NCBI RefSeq assembly: GCF_000968195.1
Contig: NZ_FO704550.1
Location: 558,001 to 622,000, forward strand
DNA: 64,000 nucleotides
Direction of reading: 5' to 3'
Source of the DNA: Xenorhabdus doucetiae
Lineage (GTDB): Bacteria > Pseudomonadota > Gammaproteobacteria > Enterobacterales > Enterobacteriaceae
Under the pieces are notes generated by a model, which saw only the letters and a program-made list of their open reading frames with translations, was not told the DNA's origin and made no database searches. This document shows, piece by piece, positions 28,001-35,853 of the stretch (positions within the stretch are counted from its first letter, which is position 1; every line of letters starts with the position of its first letter). The position numbers and the translations under genes were made by a program.

Positions 28001-28334
28001 TTACAGCCATTTAGCCACGCCACCATGACGGGAGCAAGCCCCCTTACGAGATTGACTCTTGCTATAGCTACCATCTTTACAAAGGGCGGTGTTAACGCCT
28101 GTTTTGGCTAATTTATTTTTGTTTTTCTTCTTTGATACTTTTTGGCTTTTGGCTTTTTTGGTGACTTTTTTTTTCTAACGAGTTAACTTTGTTTTTTGCT
28201 GACTTAACATTTTGTTTTACCGCCGTTACAGTTTTGGACGCGGCTTCGGCTGAGGTTGATACTGCCGGCGCTGCAAGTGCTGCACTTGAAAACAACACCA
28301 GTAATGCTGCAACTGATAACTTCAAGTTTTTCAT
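28001..28334 (-). pseudogene. DUF3761-type small secreted protein, frameshifted in an A9 tract
   Basis: The gene starts at MKNLKLSVAALLVLFSSAALA (28334), a clear signal peptide, and continues through an Ala/Lys-rich linker (TVTAVKQNVKSAKNKVNSLEKK). In this frame it stops at 28113. Removing one A from the run of nine at 28166-28174 keeps the frame open through a Lys-rich stretch to TGVNTALCKDGSYS...GACSRHGGVAKWL and a stop at 28001. That Cys-containing end is the DUF3761 domain as I recall it, and a terminator follows it. The protein is therefore either a pseudogene, phase-variable, or produced by slippage on the A9 run. A sequencing error cannot be ruled out. Confidence 0.75.
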
Positions 28335-28487
28335 CGTATATTTCCTCTGGTTAGAGTACTGAAACCCGAAATCGACTCTTGCAGTTTGGAGTATAGTTTT
28401 GAATGATATGATTGCAAATTTGACATAGAGGATATTTATATTTTCCTTTGATAACAAAAAATTACAGAGAGAATGGAGAATGGCATT

Positions 28488-29234
28488 GTGCAAAAAGTCA
28501 CGATCATTACAGGCGGTTCCCGTGGTATTGGCAGGGCTACGGCGCTTTGCTTGGCAAAGCAAGGGCATCATATCTGCATTGGTTATCGTAACCGCGGAGA
28601 CAGTGCCGATGAGGTTGTGAGTATGATCCGTGCCCTTGGGCAGTCAGCCATCGCGGTTCAGGTGGATATAGCGGATGAAAAACAGGTCATGGCATTGTTT
28701 CAGAAAGCTGAAAAAGAGCTGGGGTATATTTCTGGATTAGTGAACAATGCCGGAATATTAAAGCCGCAAGCCACGATTGAACAGTTGACGGCAGAGCGGC
28801 TGAATAAAATCTTAGCAACTAATGTTACCGGTGCCTTTCTCTGTGCGCGTGAAGCGGTCAAGAGAATGGCTTTACGTCATGGCGGACAAGGTGGCGCTAT
28901 CGTCAATGTGTCATCTGCTGCGGCCAGATTAGGCTCTCCTCATGAATACGTCGATTATGCGGCATCGAAAGGGGCTATTGATACGATGACAATTGGTCTG
29001 GCACAGGAAGTGGCAGCACAGGGAATCAGGGTGAATGCTGTGCGACCTGGATTTATCTATACTGAAATGCATGCCGATGGCGGAGAGCCTGGGCGAGTTG
29101 AGCGGATCAAAGATTCCTTGCCGATGAGACGGGGCGGACAGCCGGAAGAAGTCGCTCAGGCCATTGCATGGCTACTGTCTGATGAATCATCGTATGTTAC
29201 GGGCAATTTTATTGACTTAGCGGGTGGAAAATAG
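28488..29234 (+). CDS. Short-chain dehydrogenase/reductase (YgfF-like)
   Basis: This NAD(P)-dependent oxidoreductase of about 248 residues has a Rossmann fold. The GTG start at 28488 (VQKVTIITGG) fits the family and has a GGAG site 9 bases upstream; an ATG at 28473 would add five residues. The cofactor motif is GGSRGIG, NNAGIL is the usual internal motif, and the catalytic Ser-Tyr-Lys triad is in NVSSAAA and DYAASKGA. The RNRGDSADEV segment after beta-strand 2 suggests NADP(H) preference. The C-terminal PGFIYTEMHADGGEPGR resembles E. coli YgfF. It is divergent from the DUF3761-type gene. The substrate is unknown. Confidence 0.88.
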   Translation: MQKVTIITGGSRGIGRATALCLAKQGHHICIGYRNRGDSADEVVSMIRALGQSAIAVQVDIADEKQVMALFQKAEKELGYISGLVNNAGILKPQATIEQLTAERLNKILATNVTGAFLCAREAVKRMALRHGGQGGAIVNVSSAAARLGSPHEYVDYAASKGAIDTMTIGLAQEVAAQGIRVNAVRPGFIYTEMHADGGEPGRVERIKDSLPMRRGGQPEEVAQAIAWLLSDESSYVTGNFIDLAGGK

Positions 29235-29303
29235 GTTATAGCGTTTGCGATGCCGTTTTGAATAAGGCGGCATTTAATCTAAAAGATAGGATTTTAAATA
29301 AAG

Positions 29304-29331
29304 GCCGGAATTATTCTCAATATTTTCCGGC
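29304..29331. terminator. Hairpin between two convergent genes, probable bidirectional terminator
   Basis: GCCGGAA and TTCCGGC arms are separated by 14 bases between the SDR gene and the leftward SymE-like gene. The minus-strand side continues CCTTTATTT. T-runs are weak, so confidence is moderate. Confidence 0.5.
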
Positions 29332-29367
29332 TAATGGATGGAGGAGTATTTGTTAATAACAATAATT

Positions 29368-29718
29368 CTAAGCCAGCATTTTCATTAATTTGGGTTTAAG
29401 AATAATTTTGCCAGGCTGCATTTCAATATTAATAGGCTGTTCCACTAAATTACTGATTGTTAGCCAATCCCCCGCAATATAAAGTTCACCATTTTCACGA
29501 ATATTGTCGATGCCTTCATAGGGATTATCTTCCACGTCTTTGATCAAACTGACTAAGTCTGCATTGGGATCGATGAGAGAGATAATAACGCCATTGGAAA
29601 ATTGTGAGATATGAAATAATTCATTCGCGGTAAATCCAGCATCGCTGAGTGCACTGCCATTCAGGATTAATTCAGGGATATCAATGTCAGTATGGCGAAA
29701 TGAAACGTGAAGGTTCAT
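29368..29718 (-). CDS. Small SymE/AbrB-fold-like protein with two similar halves
   Basis: This 116-residue protein has no signal peptide or membrane segment. It contains two similar modules: PELILNGSALSDAGF followed by a SNGVIISL strand, and GELYIAGDWLTISNL followed by PGKIILKP. Both match the (L)xGxWLxxAGFxxGxxxxVxxxxGxIxL pattern of SymE-type toxins, whose fold is AbrB-like. The middle (DPNADLVSLIKDVEDNPYEGIDNI) is acidic and could be a linker. SymE in E. coli is an SOS-induced RNA-binding toxin, but this protein is divergent and duplicated, so the function is only suggested. It stands alone between the SDR and ter genes. Confidence 0.5.
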   Translation of the reverse strand: MNLHVSFRHTDIDIPELILNGSALSDAGFTANELFHISQFSNGVIISLIDPNADLVSLIKDVEDNPYEGIDNIRENGELYIAGDWLTISNLVEQPINIEMQPGKIILKPKLMKMLA

Positions 29719-30290
29719 TTGTACATTCCTTGTGTAATTGGGCTATACTGCGATACTCTATCAGCACTTTGCCCGTACTGCATCGCGAATTCACACCTGT
29801 TTTTCATCTGTATCGCATCCATTGGTTAAGGATCAATATTCACCCTAACGATTAATTGGCTAATATGCCATCAGTAATGTTGTTCTTTGCGAAGCAACTC
29901 GCAAAAAATAACTGGATATTTATCCACTTTGAAATGTATTTTTAAAATTCGAGCAAATAATAACGCGGCAAATATTCAGGTGATTTTCTGTGTTATAAAA
30001 TATATGGGTAAGGAGTTAATTTAATATTATATATTCTTCTTTTCCAAGAATTATAGATAATTATATACCCGATAAACTTGATGTTGCAGCTCGCAAGATG
30101 AAATTCGCTGATTATCTTGCAGTGCGACGGGGATATTGTGTTGTGATGTCAGTGTATTTTGATATTTATTAATTGGCATTTATTAGCAACGAAATATGCC
30201 CGTGATGTTGTATGAAATGCTAAAGGGTTTTTCTTGAAGCAGAGAAGTGATATTTCCCTCGCCCATACTTGGGCGAGGGTTTTTGCCAAG
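29719..30290. other. Intergenic region with a possible degenerate repeat fragment
   Basis: No coding region is supported here. At 30063-30098 the sequence ATATACCCGATAAACTTGAT...TTGCAGC resembles a repeat I recall from Xenorhabdus and Photorhabdus intergenic regions (ATACCCAATAGATTTCAAGTTGCAG). GCAAGAT and ATCTTGC (30093-30120) could form a hairpin beside it. The assignment as a repeat is from memory only. Confidence 0.35.
30256..30284 (+). terminator. Strong hairpin downstream of terD
   Basis: CCCTCGCCCA and TGGGCGAGGG form a perfect 10-base stem with a TACT loop, followed on the plus strand by TTTTT. The T-run is on the strand opposite to terD, so it may stop rightward transcription or simply protect the 3' end of the ter message. 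Confidence 0.6.
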
Positions 30291-30869
30291 TTAAGCGGCA
30301 TTAATACCATACTGGGCACAAACAGAAGCCAGACCGCCAGCATAACCTTGGCCTACTGCGCGGAATTTCCACTCTGCATTGTGGCGATACAGTTCACCGA
30401 ACAGCATCGCAGTTTCGGTAGACGCATCTTCTGTCAGGTCATAGCGAGCGACTTCAACTTGGGTATCGTCGTTAACCAGACGAATGAAGGCACCGGAAAC
30501 TTGACCGAAGCTCTGGCGACGAGCCTGCGCATCATGGATGGTCACGACAAATACCACTTTTTCTACATCAGCAGGCACTTGATCCAGTTTGATTTTCAGT
30601 GATTCGTCATCGCCATCCCCGTCACCGGTACGGTTATCGCCGGTGTGCATGATGGAACCGTCAGATGATTTCAGATTGTTGTAGAAAATAAAATCTGCAT
30701 CACCGCGTACTTTACCGTTTGCCGCCAGCAGGAAAGCCGATGCGTCAAGGTCAAAATCCTGTCCATCCGTGGCACGAGCATCCCAACCGAGACCAATCAG
30801 AACGTTTTTCATGCTTGGCGCTTCTTTGCTCAGAGAAACGTTACCGCCTTTAGAAAGAGATACACCCAT
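30291..30869 (-). CDS. terD: Tellurite/stress resistance protein TerD
   Basis: This 192-residue TerD-domain protein begins MGVSLSKGGNVSLSKEAP, the calcium-binding family signature. It continues VLIGLGWDARATDGQDFDLDASAFLL, HTGDNRTGDGDGDDESLKIKL (acidic Ca2+ sites) and FGELYRHNAEWKFRAVGQGYAGGLASVCAQYGI. It is cytoplasmic. In the ter system these proteins are thought to act with TerC at the membrane in responses to tellurite, phage and colicins. It is the last gene of terZABCD here; terE and terF are absent downstream. It could equally be named TerE from sequence alone, but its place after terC favours TerD. Confidence 0.92.
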   Translation of the reverse strand: MGVSLSKGGNVSLSKEAPSMKNVLIGLGWDARATDGQDFDLDASAFLLAANGKVRGDADFIFYNNLKSSDGSIMHTGDNRTGDGDGDDESLKIKLDQVPADVEKVVFVVTIHDAQARRQSFGQVSGAFIRLVNDDTQVEVARYDLTEDASTETAMLFGELYRHNAEWKFRAVGQGYAGGLASVCAQYGINAA

Positions 30870-30924
30870 TGTTATTTCCTCACTTATTACGTCATGTTAA
30901 TTAGTTAGATTTTACTTACCGGAT

Positions 30925-31953
30925 TTAGCTGGCATTTTCTTTTTGTGGGAACAGCAGACTGGCAAGAATACCGGCCGCCAGTACACCAATTACCACAAAT
31001 AAGCTACTTGTCGCTGAAATTGAATAGCCGTGGTGGAATAGATGCTCAGAAGCGTTCAGACCCAGTTTAATGGCAATAAAGAACAGTAAAACAATCACAG
31101 CCTTTTCTAAATGCACCAGGTACTGTTTCAATGCTTCCAGCACAAAATAGAGCGTGCGCAGACCCAAGATAGCAAACATCATGGCGCTGTACACAATTAA
31201 GGGTTCCCGGCTGACAGCAATCACCGCAGGGACAGAGTCAAAGGCAAACATCACGTCAGACAATTCAACCACCGCCAGGCACAGCATCAGTGGCGTCGCA
31301 TAAAGCGCGGCTTTGCCCGCCCGACCCACTTTCACATCGGCGTTTTCGGGTTTAGTCAACTCCTCATCCACTTCCTTTTGCTTCAGTACAAAGGCATGAC
31401 CGCGCAGTTTCGGCCAAATCGGGAAGAAACGTTTCACCAGACGATAGGCAAGGTGCTGTGAATAGTCTTCGATTTCATCGTCATCATCACCACTTTTCAG
31501 CATCATGACCGCGGTCCAGCCAACGATAACCGCAAACACAATCTCAACCCACGGCCCAAGCGCCAGCAGGCTTGTCCCAATGGCAACGAAAATACCCCGG
31601 AAGACAATCGCACCGATAATCCCCCAATACAGGACACGGTGGCGATAGCGGTCTGGTACAGCGAACCAAGAGAAAATCGCCATGATGACAAACAGGTTAT
31701 CGACAGACAGGACTTTTTCCAGTGCGTAGCCCGTAACAAACAGGCTCGCGGTTTCCGCGCCGTGATGAATATACAGGAAACCCGCGAAAACAAAGGCAAT
31801 GGCAACCCAAAAAACAGACCAAAGGGCGGCACTGCGCAGTGAAATCGGCTTATCATGACGATGCATAAAGAGGTCGATAAAGAGCGCACCAACCGACAGA
31901 ATAATAAATACAGCAACGGTTTCCATCGGAAAACCAATGTGCGTGGATACCAT
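30925..31953 (-). CDS. terC: Integral membrane protein TerC
   Basis: This 342-residue protein has about nine hydrophobic membrane segments. It shows the TerC/Alx family pattern, with GYALEKVLSVDNLFVIMAIF and VELSDVMFAFDSVPAV, whose acidic residues lie within the membrane and are thought to bind metal. A charged cytoplasmic loop (GDDDDEIEDYSQH to DEELTKPENADVKVG) separates the two halves. TerC is the membrane anchor of the Ter complex and interacts with TerB and TerD. It sits 55 bases upstream of terD and 27 bases downstream of terB. Confidence 0.95.
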   Translation of the reverse strand: MVSTHIGFPMETVAVFIILSVGALFIDLFMHRHDKPISLRSAALWSVFWVAIAFVFAGFLYIHHGAETASLFVTGYALEKVLSVDNLFVIMAIFSWFAVPDRYRHRVLYWGIIGAIVFRGIFVAIGTSLLALGPWVEIVFAVIVGWTAVMMLKSGDDDDEIEDYSQHLAYRLVKRFFPIWPKLRGHAFVLKQKEVDEELTKPENADVKVGRAGKAALYATPLMLCLAVVELSDVMFAFDSVPAVIAVSREPLIVYSAMMFAILGLRTLYFVLEALKQYLVHLEKAVIVLLFFIAIKLGLNASEHLFHHGYSISATSSLFVVIGVLAAGILASLLFPQKENAS

Positions 31954-31980
31954 GAAATAAGCCTCTTAAATCATCTGCGA

Positions 31981-32436
31981 TTACAGTTCGAAATCAGCCG
32001 GTGCAAAGCCAAGGGCGATGCAAATTTCACGGGCTGCATTTTTTTCATTGTTATCAAAGTCACCATCACTTTTGGCGACAGCAATGCCGACGCGCAAAGC
32101 AAGCTGCGCCGCTTCCGGCTGTTGTTTCAGGGCCATGATGAATTTCATCGCTTCACCTTTGCCGATGTCAGCGTCAAATTCATAGCTGCTGACCAATTTG
32201 TTAAAGAATTCGATAATTTCGGAAGTGTCGAAGACTTTCAGTTCGGGGGAGTTTTTGATGAACCCGATCATTTTCTGTTTTTCTTCGGAGCTGACGCCGT
32301 CACTCGCCATAGCAACGTGTGCACATACGGCCACAGTGCCTTCCATAAATTTCCGGTTCTTGAAGCGACCCACTTGGTTAGTCAGCTCTTCACGGCCTGC
32401 ATTGAACGCTGATTTGATTTTGTTTAAAAAGGACAT
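31981..32436 (-). CDS. terB: Tellurite resistance protein TerB
   Basis: This 151-residue helical protein starts MSFLNKIKSAFNAGREELTNQVGRFKNRKFMEG, like TerB of the R478 and O157 ter operons. It contains the acidic metal-binding pair of helices (VAMASDGVSSEEKQKMIGFI and VAKSDGDFDNNEKNAAREI). TerB is cytoplasmic and joins TerC at the inner membrane. It is followed by terC, and a run of 15-base tandem repeats lies upstream, between it and terA. Confidence 0.95.
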   Translation of the reverse strand: MSFLNKIKSAFNAGREELTNQVGRFKNRKFMEGTVAVCAHVAMASDGVSSEEKQKMIGFIKNSPELKVFDTSEIIEFFNKLVSSYEFDADIGKGEAMKFIMALKQQPEAAQLALRVGIAVAKSDGDFDNNEKNAAREICIALGFAPADFEL

Positions 32437-32460
32437 AAGTCCCTCCGCTTAGGTAAATAC

Positions 32461-32535
32461 GAATTTGTGTAGAGACAAATTGTGTAGAAACAAACTGTGT
32501 AAAAACAAATTGTGTAAAAACAAGCTGCGTAAAAT
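32461..32535. repeat. Five tandem copies of a 15-base unit between terA and terB
   Basis: Units are GAATTTGTGTAGAGA, CAAATTGTGTAGAAA, CAAACTGTGTAAAAA, CAAATTGTGTAAAAA and CAAGCTGCGTAAAAT. They fill almost the entire terA-terB gap and begin right at the terA stop. Copy number could vary by slippage and alter spacing within the operon message. Confidence 0.9.
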
Positions 32536-33669
32536 CTATTTACTGCCGGATGTCCAGCTAAAGCCCCAGCCAAACGCCCTGTCCATCTCTTTATGCCCTT
32601 TGAAATATTGATTGATGCGCTCGACTTTGATGGCACCGTTTTCATTGACCAGACGGGCAATGGCACACATGCCGTTGCTGTTGTTACCTTCTGTCATACG
32701 TGTTTCAATCGGGGGCTGGTCAGGGACAAAGAGAGTGACTACGCCGTCGGTTTTGTTCCAGCTAGGCGCACCTTCGTAGATAAAGGCGTAGATCAACACT
32801 TCACGGATGTTTTTCCATTCACGGCCATTGATGTGGAGCCATTCACCGTCACGCACATTACCGGTGCGATCATCGCCCTGTAATTCGACATACGGCTCGT
32901 CACGGTAATCGCCAAAGCGATTGCCTAATGCCTGGACAACGTCTTTATCTCCATCTTGCAGCCGGATAAAGGCACCGAGATCCAGATCCACGCCTTTGTT
33001 TGAACCAAACATGCCTTGCAGTAAGCCTTTTGATGAGGAGGAAGTTTGATTCCAGTTCAGATTGACGCGGATTTCACCGTAATTGTCGCGTTTGCTCAGA
33101 CTGATGGCCGGTTTCTCTTTGGTCAGAGAAACCTTGCTTAAATTCACATGAGTGGGCGCGGGTGCAGGATTATCATCAATAATATCGACGCCAAAATGCT
33201 CTGCCAGTGGTTTGAGACCACCATTAAAGCCTTGGGCGATAAAGCGGAATTTCCATTCTCCATTCCGGCGATACAGCTCGCCGAGGATCAAGGCCGCTTC
33301 CGAACGGCCTTGCACTTCAACTTCCCCCTGCAAAATGACGCTGCTGTTCAGTTCGACCCGAATGGAAAGGTTGCGCAGATTGGAAATCGTTTGGTGACCG
33401 TCGCAAGTTGCGGTGAAGGCGACTTTCTGGACATCCTGACTTAATGCAGGCAAGTTGACGCTGAATGCGGTATTGATATTGCCGCCCGTCAGGCGAACGG
33501 TGTTGTCGTCATTAACCGGCTGGCCGTAGAACACCATGTCCGGATCGCCCTTGACTTTGCCATCGGCATACAAACGGAAGGCTGAAACGTCAACGGCTGA
33601 ACCCGATAGAACCCGAACAGTGAGCGTTTGGTTGGCAACGGGGGCATTACCCCCGGGTGTCAGATTCAT
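32536..33669 (-). CDS. terA: Tellurite resistance protein TerA
   Basis: This 377-residue protein, near the usual TerA length, has two TerD-like domains. The first half contains SAFRLYADGKVKGDPDMVFYGQP and ALILGELYRRNGEWKFRFIAQGFNGGL. The second half contains VNLNWNQTSSSSKG, GVDLDLGAFIRLQDGDKDVVQALG, the acidic GDDRTGNVRDGEWLHING and RINQYFKGHKEMDRAFGWGFSWTSGSK. Its ATG overlaps the terZ stop by one base (TAATG). It belongs to the cytoplasmic Ter complex. Confidence 0.93.
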   Translation of the reverse strand: MNLTPGGNAPVANQTLTVRVLSGSAVDVSAFRLYADGKVKGDPDMVFYGQPVNDDNTVRLTGGNINTAFSVNLPALSQDVQKVAFTATCDGHQTISNLRNLSIRVELNSSVILQGEVEVQGRSEAALILGELYRRNGEWKFRFIAQGFNGGLKPLAEHFGVDIIDDNPAPAPTHVNLSKVSLTKEKPAISLSKRDNYGEIRVNLNWNQTSSSSKGLLQGMFGSNKGVDLDLGAFIRLQDGDKDVVQALGNRFGDYRDEPYVELQGDDRTGNVRDGEWLHINGREWKNIREVLIYAFIYEGAPSWNKTDGVVTLFVPDQPPIETRMTEGNNSNGMCAIARLVNENGAIKVERINQYFKGHKEMDRAFGWGFSWTSGSK

Positions 33670-34262
33670 TAGCGCACCACCGTCTCAACGATCTGCGGGT
33701 ACATCGCGTCAATCGTCCGACCGGAACAAGGGACACCATGTGCCGTGAAATCCCACTGGCCCCCGTTGCGGCACAGGGAAGAGATGATAATGCCGGTGTG
33801 AGCGCCTTGCTCATTCAACTGATAACGGGCCAGCTCTTTGCCGCTTTGGTCAACGACGCGGCAGAAGGCATTTTCAACGTCATTGAAGGTTTGACCACGG
33901 AAACTGTTAACGGTAAATGCAAGATATTCGACATTGGCGGGCAGTTTGATCAAATTGACGCGGATAATTTCATCATCCCCATCCCCATCGCCTTCGCCCG
34001 TCAAATTGTCGCCAGTGTGTTGTATCGAACCGCATTTTGATTTTAATTGGCCGAACCACACGGTATCGATGGCATTGCCGGATTGATCAAGCAGAATGCA
34101 GCTTGCATCCAGATCAATCTCATCACTGCCGCCACCGAATAAACTTGCCAGAAAACCTTTCTTTTTGGTCACCGGGTCCCATCCCAGACCAAAATCCACG
34201 TTAGCCAGTGATGCGCTCTGTTTGGCGAGCGAAACTGACTGATTCTTGCTTAACGAAACCAT
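33669..34262 (-). CDS. terZ: Tellurium resistance protein TerZ
   Basis: The start at MVSLSKNQSVSLAKQ (34262) is preferred because a GAGGTG ribosome site lies 7 bases upstream; a GTG at 34271 would add three residues. The 197-residue product is a TerD-domain protein with VDFGLGWDP, a short Lys/Gly insert (KKKGFLASLFGGGSDE), IDLDASCILLDQSG and the Ca2+-type acidic loop HTGDNLTGEGDGDGDDE. It is the first gene of the leftward terZABCD operon, whose promoter lies in the 420-base region shared with the divergent operon. Confidence 0.93.
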   Translation of the reverse strand: MVSLSKNQSVSLAKQSASLANVDFGLGWDPVTKKKGFLASLFGGGSDEIDLDASCILLDQSGNAIDTVWFGQLKSKCGSIQHTGDNLTGEGDGDGDDEIIRVNLIKLPANVEYLAFTVNSFRGQTFNDVENAFCRVVDQSGKELARYQLNEQGAHTGIIISSLCRNGGQWDFTAHGVPCSGRTIDAMYPQIVETVVR

Positions 34263-34317
34263 TAATGACACCTCTATTCTGTTTGTCGGTGAATCACAGC
34301 AATTTCACGTATTAAAA

Positions 34318-34487
34318 AATCATAATATGACAAATAGATAGCCTGAATCTGTCATATTATGATTCCCGTAAACAGCCTGTCTGGTTGTTAACTGTATGAT
34401 AGGAAACAATCTAGTCGCGTTTTGTATGATTTCCTTTCCATGCAAAAAAGTCAAACAAATTTCGCTCTAAAAAATCATAATATGATT
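34318..34487. promoter_or_regulatory. Three copies of an AT-rich palindromic element in the divergent ter promoter region
   Basis: AATCATAATATGACA at 34318-34332 faces its exact inverse TGTCATATTATGATT at 34350-34364. A third copy, AATCATAATATGATT at 34473-34487, is itself palindromic around a central base. All lie in the 420-base region between terZ and the rightward operon, so they could serve both promoters. The TerW-like protein encoded at 38803 is a candidate ligand. The rest of the region (to 34683) is AT-rich and non-coding. Confidence 0.75.
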
Positions 34488-34683
34488 GACATGAACTTAT
34501 CGCCGACTCTAGACTGCGCTGTATATTTCACCTAATTAAGAACAAATGCTGAGGGCTGCCGTATTGGCTCCCGGCAATTTAACAATTGTTTTTGCCTGAA
34601 TAGCGAAATTTGATTTATGGAAAGATAGATACCGCTTTCATCAGTCATTTCAAAAGGCGGAAATTTTTTAAAAAGGCATCATC

Positions 34684-35853
34684 ATGACCGTGTTGAGTGA
34701 CATTGATGTTTATGAAAAACCAGCTCATAACAAACAGGTTTACCAAAAAAAATTGAGCAGCGGGACGCTGACGGTGACGGCATCCCGTGGCACTGCGTCT
34801 CTGGAAACCCTGTTTGATATCGCTGAACGCCGTAATCCCAAACGGGCATTTCTCTTTGTCAGTAAAGTCTTGGGACGGCATATTCCGGTCAAGCCTTCGA
34901 TCATGCGGTCGGTTTATCAGCAATTGGCTGAGCGGTTCCCGACTCAACTTCCCGGCCCAACCTTGTATATTGGCATGGCAGAAACGGCAGTCGGGCTGGC
35001 GGCGGGCGTGTTTCAGGAAACGAAACACAAAGTCAATGAGCCGGTATTTCTGACGTCAACACGCCATCCGGTTGAGGGGGATTTGCTGTGTGAGTTTAAA
35101 GAGAATCACAGCCATGCCACGGATCACCTGATTTACTGGCCGGCAGAAACCCGCCTGCGCCAACGGGTGATCAATGCCCGTACGCTGGTTCTGATTGATG
35201 ATGAAGCCACGACCGGTAACACGTTCCTCAATTTGCTGGATGCGCTGCGTGATGCCGGGCTTGAGCATATTGAACAGATTGTCACCGTGACATTGACGGA
35301 CTGGAGCGGCAAATCGGTGGTGAAACGCAGTCCATTGCCGGTTTCTGAGGTGTCCCTGATTGAGGGGAATTGGCAGTGGGAAGCCGATATCTCGGCCCCG
35401 GTTCCGGTGATGCCGCAAGTCAATGTGACGGCGAGAGGGGAAATCAATATTATTGGTCAACAGAGCTGGGGACGTCTGGGTCTGGATGAGATCCAGTGTG
35501 ATATTGGCGCAACGATCAAGGCCAAGACAGGTGAAAACGTGCTGATATTGGGTTCCAGTGAATTTGTCTGGCAGCCGTTCCTGCTGGCTGAACGGCTTGA
35601 GCAGGAAGGTGCATCGGTGGTATTTGGCTCGACAACCCGCTCTCCGATCTCTTGCGGTCATGCCATCCAATCAGTCATGGCTTTTACGGATAATTACGGG
35701 CTTGGCATCCCAAATTTTCTCTACAATGTGGCGCACCAGAAATTTGATCGTATCTTGCTCTGTCTCGAAACACCCAAAATGTCCGTTGATCCGGCGTTGA
35801 TGACACAGCTTGCCCAGATTTCTCCGGTAGTAGAGATCGTTGGATATGATTAA
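34684..35853 (+). CDS. Phosphoribosyltransferase-TRSP fusion protein of the ter-associated operon
   Basis: This 389-residue protein has an N-terminal phosphoribosyltransferase domain with the PRPP-binding loop VLIDDEATTGNTFLN (about residues 175-190). Upstream strands are LYIGMAETAVGLAAGVF and PVFLTSTRHPV. The C-terminal region (from about 270, GENVLILGSSEFVWQPFLLAERLEQEG) corresponds to the TRSP domain found with it in ter clusters. Computational work on Ter systems by Aravind and colleagues proposed that such operons make a nucleoside-like metabolite. It starts a four-gene operon with overlapping ends, divergent from terZ. Confidence 0.85.
   Translation: MTVLSDIDVYEKPAHNKQVYQKKLSSGTLTVTASRGTASLETLFDIAERRNPKRAFLFVSKVLGRHIPVKPSIMRSVYQQLAERFPTQLPGPTLYIGMAETAVGLAAGVFQETKHKVNEPVFLTSTRHPVEGDLLCEFKENHSHATDHLIYWPAETRLRQRVINARTLVLIDDEATTGNTFLNLLDALRDAGLEHIEQIVTVTLTDWSGKSVVKRSPLPVSEVSLIEGNWQWEADISAPVPVMPQVNVTARGEINIIGQQSWGRLGLDEIQCDIGATIKAKTGENVLILGSSEFVWQPFLLAERLEQEGASVVFGSTTRSPISCGHAIQSVMAFTDNYGLGIPNFLYNVAHQKFDRILLCLETPKMSVDPALMTQLAQISPVVEIVGYD

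Noticed and set aside
32424..32666. Minus-strand frame with repeated CFYTI peptides across the terA-terB gap
   Set aside because: The repeat peptides are just the 15-base DNA repeats read in one frame; terA and terB explain the flanks.
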